From NCBI RefSeq assembly GCF_904842695.1, contig NZ_CAJGWQ010000019.1, positions 1-35,572 of the forward strand: a stretch of DNA of 35,572 nt, read 5' to 3'. A program made the position numbers and the translations under genes. How positions within the stretch are numbered: position 1 is the stretch's first letter; the number at the start of each line of letters is the position of its first letter. Source of the stretch: Gulosibacter hominis. Lineage in GTDB: Bacteria > Actinomycetota > Actinomycetes > Actinomycetales > Microbacteriaceae. The notes under the pieces are model-generated. The model saw only the letters and a list, made by a program, of their open reading frames with translations, had not been told where the DNA came from and did no database searches. Positions 1 to 10,962 of this stretch are shown in pieces.

Positions 1-7
1 GAGCAGG

Positions 8-36
8 TGAGGCGGGGCGAGGGGTGAGGCGGGGCG
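8..36. repeat. short G-rich direct repeat
   Basis: The 12-mer tgaggcggggcg occurs at 8-19 and again at 25-36, a 17-bp period, in the gene-free strip downstream of clpC. It is probably slippage-type low-complexity DNA. No function is implied. Confidence 0.6.
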
Positions 37-57
37 CAGGAGGTGGCGCACAGCAAA

Positions 58-82
58 GGGGCGAGACCAAAGGCCCCGCCCC
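58..82 (-). terminator. probable terminator of clpC
   Basis: Read on the minus strand, GGGGCG and CGCCCC (77-82 and 58-63) pair. Inside them GGCC/GGTC can pair around a TTT loop, giving a stem of about ten pairs with one mismatch. The downstream arm is followed by TTTG, a weak T-run. It lies about 40-65 nt past the clpC stop. Just before it, the 10-mer cgccgctaaa is repeated in tandem at 95-104 and 105-114. Confidence 0.5.
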
Positions 83-121
83 CACTTGCTTAAGCGCCGC
101 TAAACGCCGCTAAACGCTCGG

Positions 122-2659
<2,538 letters not shown>

Positions 2660-2716
2660 GCCATTTCCTCCAATTCCAGCACCACTGCGACGCAGCGGTA
2701 GCAGGGGTTCGATTCG

Positions 2717-2722
2717 AGAGTA
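2717..2722 (-). promoter_or_regulatory. possible -10 box of clpC
   Basis: On the minus strand TACTCT (TANNNT type) lies about 58 nt before the clpC start codon and about 30 nt downstream of the ClgR-like dyad. No good -35 is visible, as expected if an activator is needed. This is weak evidence. Confidence 0.3.
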
Positions 2723-2750
2723 GTTGGCGGGTGCCCTGTTTCTCACCCCT

Positions 2751-2768
2751 GTTCGCCGTCGGCGTGAC
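2751..2768 (-). promoter_or_regulatory. ClgR-like operator upstream of clpC
   Basis: On the minus strand the core reads CGC-CGACG-GCG followed by AAC, i.e. the CGC-N5-GCG dyad typical of ClgR sites. ClgR is the actinobacterial activator of clp genes. The site is about 90-110 bp upstream of the clpC start codon and ends just before the stop codon of the upstream lipoprotein gene. Assignment is by motif and position only; no clgR gene is in the window. Confidence 0.5.
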
Positions 2769-2781
2769 GGCTTCGGTGGCA

Positions 2782-3942
2782 CTAGTGGCCGGGCACAGGC
2801 TCGCCGTTCACCAGGCAGGTTTTGGATGCATCCTGAAATCGCGACGGATGCGCGTGCTGCAGCCAGGTGTCACCGTAGTGGTCGCGCAGCGCATCCCACT
2901 CTTCGCCGCTGGTGAAGTGGCAGTCATCGACGTCAACAACGAGGCTAAAGTTTTCGCCGTTTGACATCGGGCTCGACACGATTTGCAGCGTGTAGTTGTC
3001 GACGCTGAACTTTTCGAGCAGCCGGATGGTGTCGTCGATCATCCCGGATGCGGTTGATTCGGCAAATGCCTGCTGTGCGGCTTCGGGTTGCAGCGCATCC
3101 ATATCGGGATCGAATGCAAACACCTGCAGCTCGGTTTTTGCTACCGGTTCGCCGGTGTGTCGCAGCTGGATGCTGGCCAGTCCCGGTGCGTCGGCAAAAA
3201 GCTTGCCGATCCGCGCGTCGGTCGCCAGCGCATCCGCGCCCGGAAATTCGGGCGTGACATAGTCGACACGCATTTGTGGTGCGAGCCCGACAACGCCCCA
3301 CTGCCCTTTTTGTACACCGGGGTCGCGCGTGCGCTCAATCGCACGGATCGCATCCTGTTGCTGCCCGTTTTCTGGGCTCGGAAGTTTGACGCCGATATAG
3401 CGAGGCGGCTGGGGTACGCGCGCCCGCCGCTGAGCATTGTCGGCGCTCGGTGCCGCGTCGGCGTGCTGCTGGGCGCCGACGGTGGTTTCGGTCGGTTCGC
3501 CTCCGCGCGCCCGGTAGGTGCTGAAGTTGACCCGCACTGCGCCGCTATTGCACAGTTCGCGCCAGTATTCGAGCTGTTCGCGCAGTTCTTCGGGCGCGAG
3601 ACCTTCAAAATATGAGTAGGTCGAGTTGCCGAGATGGATTTGTGGCGGCGATGCCGCGAGGTTTTGGTGCTGTGCCTCGTCGTTGAACGCGAGCGCCCGG
3701 CTACCGAGCTCGCTCAACTCGGTGGCGCCAATCTGCGCGGATACGGTCACACTCAGGTGGGCGCGCCCCTGCTGTCGCGATGCGTCCACCGTCACTTTTT
3801 CGACACCCGATATCGAGCGGATGCTCTCGGTGTAGGTGTCGAACGCACCCAGGGCCGCGGGCGAAGCGGGTTCGACTTGGGCGCAGCCTCCAACGGTGGC
3901 GGCAAGCAGCAGCGAGGCAGCGAGTGTGACGATTCGTCGCAT
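2782..3942 (-). CDS. unknown secreted lipoprotein
   Basis: This is a 386-aa protein with a typical lipoprotein signal: MRR, a hydrophobic stretch, then the lipobox VGGC with the acceptor Cys at position 20. It should be diacylated and anchored on the outer face of the cytoplasmic membrane. The ATG at 3942 is preceded by GGAGGGAAG at good spacing. The mature part looks like two or three alpha/beta modules (about residues 30-130, 215-285 and 290-370) without recognisable catalytic motifs. A middle Pro/Gln/Arg-rich linker sits near 160-205. Two late cysteines (one in VDDCHF, one in KTCLV) could form a disulfide. Its stop lies 122 nt upstream of the clpC start, and the clpC operator falls in that gap, so the two genes are probably separate units. 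I do not recognise the family. Confidence 0.85.
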   Translation of the reverse strand: MRRIVTLAASLLLAATVGGCAQVEPASPAALGAFDTYTESIRSISGVEKVTVDASRQQGRAHLSVTVSAQIGATELSELGSRALAFNDEAQHQNLAASPPQIHLGNSTYSYFEGLAPEELREQLEYWRELCNSGAVRVNFSTYRARGGEPTETTVGAQQHADAAPSADNAQRRARVPQPPRYIGVKLPSPENGQQQDAIRAIERTRDPGVQKGQWGVVGLAPQMRVDYVTPEFPGADALATDARIGKLFADAPGLASIQLRHTGEPVAKTELQVFAFDPDMDALQPEAAQQAFAESTASGMIDDTIRLLEKFSVDNYTLQIVSSPMSNGENFSLVVDVDDCHFTSGEEWDALRDHYGDTWLQHAHPSRFQDASKTCLVNGEPVPGH

Positions 3943-4034
3943 CCGCTTCCCTCCCCGGCCGTGCTCTGAACTGAGACTCGATCAGGCTAGGAAAGTTGTT
4001 GGAGTATCCGCTGAGTTTTTGGTCAATGCATCCC

Positions 4035-4080
4035 GAGCGTCACGCGCGGCCCGGCAAGAGCGTCACGCGCGGCCCGGCAA
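4035..4080. repeat. perfect 23-bp tandem duplication
   Basis: The 23-mer starting gagcgtcacgcgcggcc occurs at 4035-4057 and again, identical and directly adjacent, at 4058-4080. It ends three bases before the stop codon of the UDP-glucose dehydrogenase gene on the minus strand. It may be a recent slippage duplication or a pair of binding sites. Confidence 0.9.
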
Positions 4081-4083
4081 ACA

Positions 4084-5250
4084 CTAGTCGCGGCCAAAAA
4101 TATCGCGCGAATAGACCTTGTCGAGGTGGGGTTTGAGTTCGTCGTCGATGCGGTTGGTGACAATCACATCCGATTCGGCAACGAAGCGATCAAAATCGGG
4201 TTCGAGCAGGTGCGCAAACGGCTCGTTACCGGATGCGGTGGGTTCGTAAATCTTGACGGTGGCGCCTGCGGCGACCAGCGCATCCACCACTGCCAGCACG
4301 GCCGAGCTGCGGAAGTTGTCGCTGCCGGCTTTCATCGCCAGGCGGCACACGCCCACCTGCTTGGGTTGCAGGCGCAAAATATCGTCGGCGATGAACTGGA
4401 TGCGTTCGGCATTCGATTCGACGATGGCGGTCATCATGCGCTGCGGGATGCCGCGGTAGTTGGCGAGCAGCTGTTTGGTGTCTTTTGGCAGGCAGTAGCC
4501 GCCGTAACCGAAGCTCGGGTTGTTGTAGTGGTCGCCGATGCGCGGGTCGAGGCCGACGCCGTCGATGATTTCGCGGGTGTCGAGGTTGTTGCGTCGCGCA
4601 AAGGTGTCGAGCTCGTTGAAATAGGCGACGCGCATGGCGAGGTAGGTGTTCGAGAAAAGCTTGATGGCTTCGGCTTCGGTGGTGCCGGTGATGAGCACGC
4701 GGGTGTTCGGCTCGAGCGATTCGGCGTGCAGCAGCTGGGCAAATTCGGCTGCTTTTTCGCGGTCGCCGGCAACGACGATGCGGCTGGGGTGCAGGTTGTC
4801 GTAGAGGGCTTTGCCCTCGCGCAAAAACTCGGGGCTAAACAGAATGTTGAGCTCGGGGTGGCGGGCGGCCATTTTGGCGGTGAAGCCGATCGGAATGGTC
4901 GATTTGATCACCACGACGGGGTTTTGTTTCGAGTCGGCCACCTGTTGCAGCACGGTTTCGACGGTCGAGGTGTTGAACGAGTCGGTGACATCGTCGTAGT
5001 CGGTGGGGGTGGCGATTACGACGTAGTCGGCGCCGGTGATTGCCTCGGTGAAATCAACAGTGCCGCGCAGGTTGAGCTCGGCCTCGGTGAGATATTTGGT
5101 GACCAGCTCGTCAACGACCGGTGCGCGACGCTCGTTTACCGCATCCACTCGCGACTGTTGCACATCAACCGCGATCACTTCGTGCGATTGTGCGAGCAGC
5201 ACCGCGTTGGCGGCGCCCACGTACCCAAGGCCAATAACGGCGATCTTCAT
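4084..5250 (-). CDS. UDP-glucose/GDP-mannose-type 6-dehydrogenase
   Basis: This 388-aa cytoplasmic NAD-dependent enzyme most likely oxidises UDP-glucose to UDP-glucuronate (Ugd/UdgH class), a precursor for extracellular polysaccharide. The Rossmann motif GLGYVG is at 7-12, SPEFLREG at 139-146, and the active-site segment GYGGYCLPKD carries the catalytic Cys at 253. The C-terminal UDP-binding domain follows. The length is normal for the short form of the family. The ATG at 5250 is preceded by GAGGGAAAAAC. The small membrane-protein gene immediately upstream is only about 27 bp away and may be cotranscribed. The substrate could also be another nucleotide sugar such as UDP-ManNAc, but the short length and the SPEFLREG block favour UDP-glucose. 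No glycosyltransferase genes are adjacent, so its polysaccharide is unknown. Confidence 0.93.
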   Translation of the reverse strand: MKIAVIGLGYVGAANAVLLAQSHEVIAVDVQQSRVDAVNERRAPVVDELVTKYLTEAELNLRGTVDFTEAITGADYVVIATPTDYDDVTDSFNTSTVETVLQQVADSKQNPVVVIKSTIPIGFTAKMAARHPELNILFSPEFLREGKALYDNLHPSRIVVAGDREKAAEFAQLLHAESLEPNTRVLITGTTEAEAIKLFSNTYLAMRVAYFNELDTFARRNNLDTREIIDGVGLDPRIGDHYNNPSFGYGGYCLPKDTKQLLANYRGIPQRMMTAIVESNAERIQFIADDILRLQPKQVGVCRLAMKAGSDNFRSSAVLAVVDALVAAGATVKIYEPTASGNEPFAHLLEPDFDRFVAESDVIVTNRIDDELKPHLDKVYSRDIFGRD

Positions 5251-5277
5251 GTTTTTCCCTCGTGTTCGACGCGCTGG

Positions 5278-5511
5278 CTAGTTGCGGTTTGGATCGGTTG
5301 CGGTGTCGTCCGCGTTGGATTCGGGGTGTTGCGTTTTTGCTGCGCGCTCGGCTACGAACCTGGCGCGTTCTTCGGCTTCGACCCTGCCACGCTCGAGGCG
5401 GGCCTTGCGGTCGGCGTTCAGCGCGGCATAAATAATGAGCCCGAAAAGGGCACCAATAATGATGGTCGGGGTCACCGACCACAGTGCGTTCAGCCACCAG
5501 TTTTCGATCAT
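5278..5511 (-). CDS. small single-span membrane protein
   Basis: This is a 77-aa protein. A short N-terminal MIENWW segment leads into one membrane helix (about residues 11-32). A strongly charged cytoplasmic helix rich in Arg, Glu and Ala follows (about 35-60), with an acidic, low-complexity tail. The frame extends upstream to a TTG, but the ATG at 5511 fits better: TACACT, a -10-like hexamer, lies ten bases before it, implying a very short leader. It lies between lysS and the UDP-glucose dehydrogenase gene on the same strand, with the hairpin array between it and lysS. I do not recognise the family and no function can be given. Small membrane proteins at this position could act as scaffolds, but that is speculation. 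Confidence 0.65.
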   Translation of the reverse strand: MIENWWLNALWSVTPTIIIGALFGLIIYAALNADRKARLERGRVEAEERARFVAERAAKTQHPESNADDTATDPNRN

Positions 5512-5592
5512 TGTGAGTCTCAGTGTACGCGGCAAGCCGTTTCACGTCAGGATGCAAGCTGGCTTCCCCACCAGCGGACCCTGCCAGTTCGT

Positions 5593-5699
5593 CCCGCTGG
5601 TTATTTAACGAGCGGGCTGTGCCAGTCTGTCCCGTTGGTGACTACTTCACCAACGGACTGCGCCATCTTGTCCCTCTGGTGATTACTTCACCAGAGGGA
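5593..5699 (-). repeat. tandem array of three related hairpins overlapping the lysS stop
   Basis: There are three consecutive inverted repeats of similar sequence. First: a 12-bp perfect stem (5671-5682 with 5688-5699), whose 5-nt loop begins with the lysS stop codon. Second: a 10-bp perfect stem (5632-5641 with 5647-5656), loop ctact. Third: a 10-bp stem with one mismatch (5593-5602 with 5607-5616). On the minus strand the linkers are related (GGGACAAGATGGCGCAG, GGGACAGACTGGCACAG and a shorter GGGACGAACTGGCAG), so the unit of about 40 bp has been duplicated. A degraded fourth copy may extend to about 5561. The first hairpin may act in termination or mRNA protection for lysS, although no T-run follows. 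Confidence 0.85.
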
Positions 5700-7194
5700 A
5701 AAGCACCGTCTCGCGGATACCGAGGCCGGTGAGGCCCATCAGCAGGCGGTCGATACCCATGCCCATACCGCCGGCCGGGGGCATCCCGTGCTCGAGCGCA
5801 GCGAGGAAGTCTTCGTCGAGACGCATCGCCTCAGCATCCCCGCGCGCGGCCTCCTTGGCCTGCTCAACGAAGCGTTCGCGCTGGTCAACCGGGTCGATCA
5901 GCTCCGAATAGCCGGTGGCCAGCTCGAACCCGCGCACATACAGGTCCCACTTTTCCACCACGCCCGGCTTCGAGCGGTGCGCGGCGGTCAGCGGCGAAGT
6001 TTCAACCGGGAAGTCGATCACGAAGGTGGGGCGATCCAGCCCGTCCTTCACGAAGTGCTCCCACAGCTCCTCCACGAGCTTGCCGTGGTTCGGCAGGTGC
6101 ACCTCAACGCCCTCCGCATCCGCGAGCGCCACGAGCTCGTCAACCGAGGTTTCGGGGGTGATTTCGCGGCCGGCTGCTGCAGAGAGCGACTCGTACATCG
6201 AGATGCGCTGCCACTCACCACCGAAGTCATACTCGGTGCCATCGGCCCACACCACGCGGTGCGAACCGTCGGGCGATACCGCGGCGGCCGCATTTTGCAC
6301 GAGCTCTTGGGTGAGGTCGGCGATGGTGTTGTAGTCGCCGTATGCCTGGTAGGCCTCGAGCATCGCAAACTCGGGCGAGTGGGTCGAGTCGGCCCCCTCG
6401 TTGCGGAAGTTGCGGTTAATTTCAAACACGCGGTCGAGGCCACCCACGAGGGCCCGCTTGAGATACAGCTCGGGCGCGATGCGCAGGTAGAGCTCGGTGT
6501 CGAACGCGTTTGAGTGGGTGACGAACGGGCGCGCTGCGGCACCACCGTGCATCACCTGCAGCATCGGCGTTTCGACCTCAATGAAGTCGTGGGCCGCGAA
6601 GGTGGCGCGCAGCGAGGCGTTCATCTTGGCGCGGGTGCGCACCATCTGGCGTGCCGCATCCCGGGTGATGAGGTCGAGGTAACGCTGTCGCACGCGGGTT
6701 TCTTCGTTGAGGTCGCTGTGCAGGTTCGGCAGCGGCCGTAGCGCCTTCGACGCCATTCGCCATTCTTCGGCCATGATCGACAGCTCGCCGCGGCGCGAGG
6801 TGATCACCTCACCCTTGACGAACACTTGGTCGCCGAGGTCAACAAATTCTTTCCACTTGGCGAGCGCTTCTTCACCCACCTTCGCGAGCGAAATCATCGC
6901 CTGGATGCGCGACCCGTCACCGGCCTGCAGCGCGGCGAAGCAGAGTTTTCCCGTGTTGCGCAGGTGCACGATGCGGCCAGCCACACCCACAACCTCACCG
7001 GATGCAAAATCGATACCGAGGTCTTGGTCGCCATATTTGGCAACCAGGTCGGCGATATTGGCGGTGATGGGCAGGGCCAGCGGGTAGGGAGCGAGCCCCT
7101 CGGTGAGCATCCGCTCACGCTTATCGAGTCGCACCTGCTTCTGCTCCGAAACTTCGGCGGCACTCAGGGTTGCGTTCTCGGGGGTTTCGGCCAT
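5683..7194 (-). CDS. lysS: lysyl-tRNA synthetase, class II
   Basis: This 503-aa cytoplasmic enzyme charges tRNA-Lys with lysine. An N-terminal OB-fold anticodon-binding domain (about residues 60-150) is followed by the class II catalytic core: motif 1 around FIEVETPML (204-212), motif 2 RNFRNEG (261-267) with the SPEFAMLE block, and motif 3 GMGMGIDRL (476-484). Length and architecture are normal for a bacterial LysRS-II. The ATG at 7194 is preceded by AAGGAGA. It is divergent from panC across about 170 bp. Its last codons and stop lie inside the first stem-loop of the hairpin array described separately, so the 3' end of the mRNA is highly structured. I see no missing motif residues. Confidence 0.97.
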   Translation of the reverse strand: MAETPENATLSAAEVSEQKQVRLDKRERMLTEGLAPYPLALPITANIADLVAKYGDQDLGIDFASGEVVGVAGRIVHLRNTGKLCFAALQAGDGSRIQAMISLAKVGEEALAKWKEFVDLGDQVFVKGEVITSRRGELSIMAEEWRMASKALRPLPNLHSDLNEETRVRQRYLDLITRDAARQMVRTRAKMNASLRATFAAHDFIEVETPMLQVMHGGAAARPFVTHSNAFDTELYLRIAPELYLKRALVGGLDRVFEINRNFRNEGADSTHSPEFAMLEAYQAYGDYNTIADLTQELVQNAAAAVSPDGSHRVVWADGTEYDFGGEWQRISMYESLSAAAGREITPETSVDELVALADAEGVEVHLPNHGKLVEELWEHFVKDGLDRPTFVIDFPVETSPLTAAHRSKPGVVEKWDLYVRGFELATGYSELIDPVDQRERFVEQAKEAARGDAEAMRLDEDFLAALEHGMPPAGGMGMGIDRLLMGLTGLGIRETVLFPLVK

Positions 7195-7354
7195 TGCCGG
7201 TCTCCTTGCTCGTGTGGTGATGGCGGGTTAAAGCTCTCGTCGCGGCAAATTGGGATTGCGGGTAGCAAGCCCGCCGCGCCGCGTCACTCGATCTATCGTA
7301 GGCGAGGCCGACGGTTGCCGCTTGGCCGGGCCGCGCGCCGGCGAGCGTGCGGCG

Positions 7355-7360
7355 TACGAT
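7355..7360 (+). promoter_or_regulatory. -10 box of a leaderless panC promoter
   Basis: TACGAT ends seven bases before the GTG at 7368. If transcription starts at that G, the mRNA has no leader. This decides between the GTG at 7347, the ATG at 7359 (inside the -10) and the GTG at 7368. Confidence 0.55.
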
Positions 7361-7367
7361 GCTTTGC

Positions 7368-8213
7368 GTGACCACTGTGCTGCAGACCATTGCCGAAACC
7401 CGATCGGCGCTCGCTCGCGACGGCCGTGCCGGGCAAACCGTTGCGCTCGTACCGACTATGGGGGCGCTGCATGACGGACACCTTTCGCTCATGCGACTCG
7501 CACGCCAACACGCTGATCGCGTGGTCGTCTCGATTTTTGTGAATCCGCTGCAGTTCGGGCCCGGCGAAGACTACGACGCCTACCCGCGGCAGCTCGACGC
7601 CGATGTGCGGCTGCTCGAACGGGCCGGCGTCGACTGGGTGTTCGCGCCGAGCGTCGAACAGATGTACCCGAATTGGCCGACGACCACGATGGTGACGGCG
7701 GGCGATGCCGGCCGCATCCTCGAGGGCGAGTTCCGCCCCACCCACTTTGATGGCGTGCTCACGGTGGTGGCAAAACTGTTTGCGATCGCGCAGCCCGATA
7801 TTGCGATTTTTGGGCAGAAGGATGCGCAGCAGCTCGCGTTGGTGCGCCGAATGGTTGCCGATCTCAACCTGCCGCTGCGGATTGTTGCCGCACCGATCGC
7901 CCGCGAGCCTGACGGTCTTGCGCGCTCGAGCCGCAATGCCTACCTGGTGGGCGCCGACCGCGAGCGGGCGACGGTGCTTTCGCGAGCGCTGGCGGCGGTG
8001 GCGGATGCGGCGGGCAACGGGGTTTCGGCCGCGCTCGACGCCGGCCGCGCGGTGTATGCATCCGAACCGACCGTGACCGTTGACTATTTGGTGGCGGTGG
8101 ATGCGGCCACCTTCACCCCCGCTGGCCCGGACTTTCACGGGGATGCGCTGGTGCTGACGGCCGCGCGCGTTGGCATCACGCGGCTGATCGACAACCGCGA
8201 AGTGCGGTTTTGA
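7368..8213 (+). CDS. panC: pantothenate synthetase (pantoate-beta-alanine ligase)
   Basis: This is a 281-aa cytoplasmic enzyme that joins pantoate and beta-alanine with ATP to make pantothenate, the precursor of coenzyme A. The nucleotidyltransferase fold is marked by PTMGALHDGHLSLM near the N-terminus (the HIGH-like motif), the block FGQKDAQQLALVRRMV in the middle, and SSRNAYL (the KMSKS-equivalent region). The length matches the family. The frame is open from 7347; the GTG at 7368 is chosen because a TACGAT box sits seven bases before it and no Shine-Dalgarno is present. The gene runs convergently towards the DUF2520-type gene. panB and panD are not in the window. Confidence 0.95.
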   Translation: MTTVLQTIAETRSALARDGRAGQTVALVPTMGALHDGHLSLMRLARQHADRVVVSIFVNPLQFGPGEDYDAYPRQLDADVRLLERAGVDWVFAPSVEQMYPNWPTTTMVTAGDAGRILEGEFRPTHFDGVLTVVAKLFAIAQPDIAIFGQKDAQQLALVRRMVADLNLPLRIVAAPIAREPDGLARSSRNAYLVGADRERATVLSRALAAVADAAGNGVSAALDAGRAVYASEPTVTVDYLVAVDAATFTPAGPDFHGDALVLTAARVGITRLIDNREVRF

Positions 8214-8255
8214 GCGGGCGGCTCGGCCGCTCAGCAGCTGCGCAACGCAATCCTT

Positions 8256-8272
8256 CCGCGCTATTCGCGCGG
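8256..8272. terminator. possible bidirectional terminator between convergent genes
   Basis: A ccgcgc/gcgcgg stem with a 5-nt loop sits midway between the panC stop and the DUF2520-type gene stop. It is followed by ggaaaa on the plus strand and GAAGG on the minus strand. There is no T-run, so the call is tentative. Confidence 0.35.
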
Positions 8273-8290
8273 GAAAACAGCCCTCCCCCG

Positions 8291-9001
8291 CTACTCGTTC
8301 GGCGGTTCGATCGGTTCTTGCGCTGCGATTAGCGCGTTGTCGGCGGCCGATCGCACGAGGCTCGAAAGCACGAAGCCGGGCGATTCCACCCCGATCGACG
8401 CGAGCAGCCCGGTGGCCTGCTGCACGATCGAGCGGGTGAACGAGGTGGCGGTGGCAATGGCCTCGGCATAGGTGGCGCGGTCGCCCTCATCGATCACCAC
8501 CGGCTCGGCGCCAAGCTCTACCACCAGGGCCTGCGCGATCGGCAGCACCGGCCGCGGTGCGGTCACCCCACACCAACCCTCTTTGAGTCGAACCAGGTCG
8601 ATTGAGGTGCCGGTGACATCAATTGCGGGATGGATGGCCAGCGGAATCACGCCGCGGTTGAGCGCCTCACCCAGCAGCGCCGTGCCAAATTGCGCGGCGG
8701 TGTGCACCACGAGCTGCCCCGGCACCCACACGCCGGCCTCGGTGAGCTCAGCCACCCGAGACTCGAGCGTTTCGACCGGCTCGGCGAGCACCACGAGCTC
8801 GCTGCGTTCAATCACCTGTTCGGCACTCAGCTGCGGCGCCCCCGGCAGCAGCGCCTCGACGCGATCGGTGGCGGCCTCATCCGTTACCGCCACACCGATC
8901 AGCGAGTGGCCGGCGGCCGCCAAGCCCGCTGCCAGCACCGGGCCGAACAGGTCGTTTCCGACCACACCAACGCCGAGTCGACCGTCTCGATTTGCACTCA
9001 T
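8291..9001 (-). CDS. Rossmann-fold protein of the DUF2520 type
   Basis: This 236-aa protein has an N-terminal NAD(P)-binding-like segment (GVVGNDLFGPVLAAGLAAAG, about residues 13-32). The middle resembles prephenate- or ketopantoate-reductase-like folds (the IHPAIDVTGT block), and a helical C-terminal half resembles the DUF2520 region. The glycine motif is GxxGNxxFG rather than GxGxxG, so cofactor binding is uncertain. The ATG at 9001 overlaps the stop of the upstream PH-domain gene by four bases (ATGA), so translation is probably coupled. In related actinobacteria such proteins sit beside panC, and a role in pantothenate synthesis is sometimes suggested. Here it is the last gene of the luxS-mtnN-PH operon and faces panC. 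The substrate is unknown. Confidence 0.8.
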   Translation of the reverse strand: MSANRDGRLGVGVVGNDLFGPVLAAGLAAAGHSLIGVAVTDEAATDRVEALLPGAPQLSAEQVIERSELVVLAEPVETLESRVAELTEAGVWVPGQLVVHTAAQFGTALLGEALNRGVIPLAIHPAIDVTGTSIDLVRLKEGWCGVTAPRPVLPIAQALVVELGAEPVVIDEGDRATYAEAIATATSFTRSIVQQATGLLASIGVESPGFVLSSLVRSAADNALIAAQEPIEPPNE

Positions 9002-10962
9002 CGCTGCCCCTCTTGCCGCTGATATTCATCTGCGGCGTGGGCAATCGCCACCGCCCGCGGATCGGGTGCCGCACCGGCGGCGCGCGCATCCTGCAATTGC
9101 AGCTGCGCCACCTGCACGAGCATCCGGGCACCGGCCTCGGCCCAGCGGTGCGAGCGGTCAACCTGCGCCGCCTGAATAGCGAGCTGCGCAAGCTGCTCAA
9201 AAAGCTGCAGCGCCTGCGACCTGGCCACAAGCCGCTGCCCCATCAGCACCGGCCCGAGCACCGTGCCGATCTGCAGGCTCGCGGTGCCCGCAAGCCGACG
9301 CCACGGGCCGTCCGAAATGGTGAGCCCCTGCATCCGCTCGGCCGGGATCATCGACACGCGCCGCTCCAGGCGGCCGCGGCGCAGGTACACCACGCCGCGG
9401 TCAACCAGCACGGCATTGCGCTTCCATCCAAACGGCGCCAAAAACCAGGCGCGAGCCGGCGTCACGCGCAGCTGCTTGGGCGGTTTGGCCGCGAGCAGAT
9501 CACGCATCAGGTGCGGGGTGTGCGGCCCAAACTGCATCGGCATCGCCACCGACAGCACCCGAATCACATCGTCAAATTTGCCCACCGGCAGCAGCACCGT
9601 GCGCGAAATCTGGTTGGAATCACTGTCATCGCTCGACACGATCGCCACGTCGGCGCGGTTAATCCTCACTCGATACCAGCCGAACATCCGCCACCAAAAC
9701 GGCTGCTGAATTTCAGCGGCGTGGATGCGTCCCGGCGCGATGGTGTCGCTATTGGTGGTGAGGAGCCCCTTCCCCACGCGCAAACCGTCCGGTGTGCCGG
9801 CAATGTTGTACTGCATATTTCCCGGCAGCGAAACCAGCACCGCAAACGCACCCATTATGAGAACTAGCAGCGGCATACCGATAGTTGCGATCGCACCGAT
9901 GATGTTGACTGTTAGCGCGTCGTGCTCGAGATCATCCAAAAATGCCGCCTGGGATGACGCGAGAACCCCAAAAACGATCCAAAGGATGCCCGCGGTGACG
10001 AGCATGATCAGCGCGGCACCAACGAATTTGAGCATCTCGACACCGGCCAACCGTTTGGCAGGTACGGTGACGATGGTCGGGCTGTCGGCCTCGCCCAGCG
10101 AGGCGAACGAGCCGCTGAAATCATCCACCACGGCGTCGACGAAGTCGGAGAGCGTGCGGCGCTGCGGGGCCGGTTTGGCCGCACCGGTGGCGTTCTGCGG
10201 CGCGACGCCGGGAGCCTGTCCATTACCGGGTAGCGGGCCGGCACCTGACTGCGAGGGTGTGCGCTGCTCGCCATGCCGAGCTGCCTGGTGGGCCGCCGAC
10301 TGTTCGGCGCGTTTGCGGCGTTTGGCACCGGATGCTCGCCGCAGCACCTCATCGCGCAGCGCATCGGCGTCTGCGTGCCCGAGGTATTTCAGTTCAACCT
10401 CACTCGAATCGGATGCGCCAGAGGTTGAAACATGCGAGAGCCCGAGCATCCGCGCGCCGAGCGGCCGGTTGATGTTGACCGATTGCAGCCGGTCGAGACG
10501 CGCCTGTAAAAAATTGCGCGCGAACACACCGCTGCGCATTTCGAGCACCTCGTCAGTCACCCGGAACTCGGTGGCGCGGTAGCCCAGCACAACACCAACT
10601 GTGCCGAGCGCAAAAATCACCAGCGCGATGATCGCGACCAGCAAAAAATACGTGCCCACGCTGATGTCCACGCGCGGCGAGTCGGGGTCGTCACCGAACA
10701 CTGCACCGACCAGCGGCACACCAATTATGAGCGCCATGAACAGCACGCCGCCCAGCAGGTTGAGCACACGCAGCCACGGGGTCAGCGGGTGCAGCCGGTG
10801 CCACTCGCCGTTGGCGAGTTCGGTCACGCGCGCCTGCAGATAGGGATTATGCTGCGGCTGGCCCGGATGCTGCCCGGGCTGAAACTGGCTCGGATGCTGC
10901 GGGCCCGGCTGCTGCCAGTGTTGCGGCTGCGGGCGCTGCTGCGGTGGCGGCGTCCAGCTCAT
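8998..10962 (-). CDS. large membrane protein with bacterial PH-like domains (YdbT type)
   Basis: This is a 654-aa membrane protein. Residues 1-42 are a Pro/Gln/His-rich low-complexity tail. Then come two membrane helices (about 70-95 and 105-130), a bPH_2-type domain (about 130-225, with the RLQSVNINRPLGARMLGL signature), a charged and low-complexity linker (230-290), two more helices (about 308-335 and 350-380), and a second and third PH-like part (about 385-600, signature IHAAEIQQPFWWRMFGWYRV). The pattern matches YdbT-type proteins of Firmicutes and Actinobacteria, which work in pairs with YdbS-type partners; envelope or antimicrobial-stress roles are suggested for these. The partner is the gene just upstream, overlapping by ATGA. 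The Pro/Gln-rich N-terminus and long linker are additions specific to this lineage. Confidence 0.85.
   Translation of the reverse strand: MSWTPPPQQRPQPQHWQQPGPQHPSQFQPGQHPGQPQHNPYLQARVTELANGEWHRLHPLTPWLRVLNLLGGVLFMALIIGVPLVGAVFGDDPDSPRVDISVGTYFLLVAIIALVIFALGTVGVVLGYRATEFRVTDEVLEMRSGVFARNFLQARLDRLQSVNINRPLGARMLGLSHVSTSGASDSSEVELKYLGHADADALRDEVLRRASGAKRRKRAEQSAAHQAARHGEQRTPSQSGAGPLPGNGQAPGVAPQNATGAAKPAPQRRTLSDFVDAVVDDFSGSFASLGEADSPTIVTVPAKRLAGVEMLKFVGAALIMLVTAGILWIVFGVLASSQAAFLDDLEHDALTVNIIGAIATIGMPLLVLIMGAFAVLVSLPGNMQYNIAGTPDGLRVGKGLLTTNSDTIAPGRIHAAEIQQPFWWRMFGWYRVRINRADVAIVSSDDSDSNQISRTVLLPVGKFDDVIRVLSVAMPMQFGPHTPHLMRDLLAAKPPKQLRVTPARAWFLAPFGWKRNAVLVDRGVVYLRRGRLERRVSMIPAERMQGLTISDGPWRRLAGTASLQIGTVLGPVLMGQRLVARSQALQLFEQLAQLAIQAAQVDRSHRWAEAGARMLVQVAQLQLQDARAAGAAPDPRAVAIAHAADEYQRQEGQR

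Noticed and set aside
4126-5682. 518-aa plus-strand frame opposite the UDP-glucose dehydrogenase gene
   Set aside because: Gly/Val-rich shadow frame made by codon bias on the other strand; no recognisable motif.
7293-8138. 281-aa minus-strand frame opposite panC
   Set aside because: Arg/His-rich composition typical of a shadow frame; panC is clear on the plus strand.
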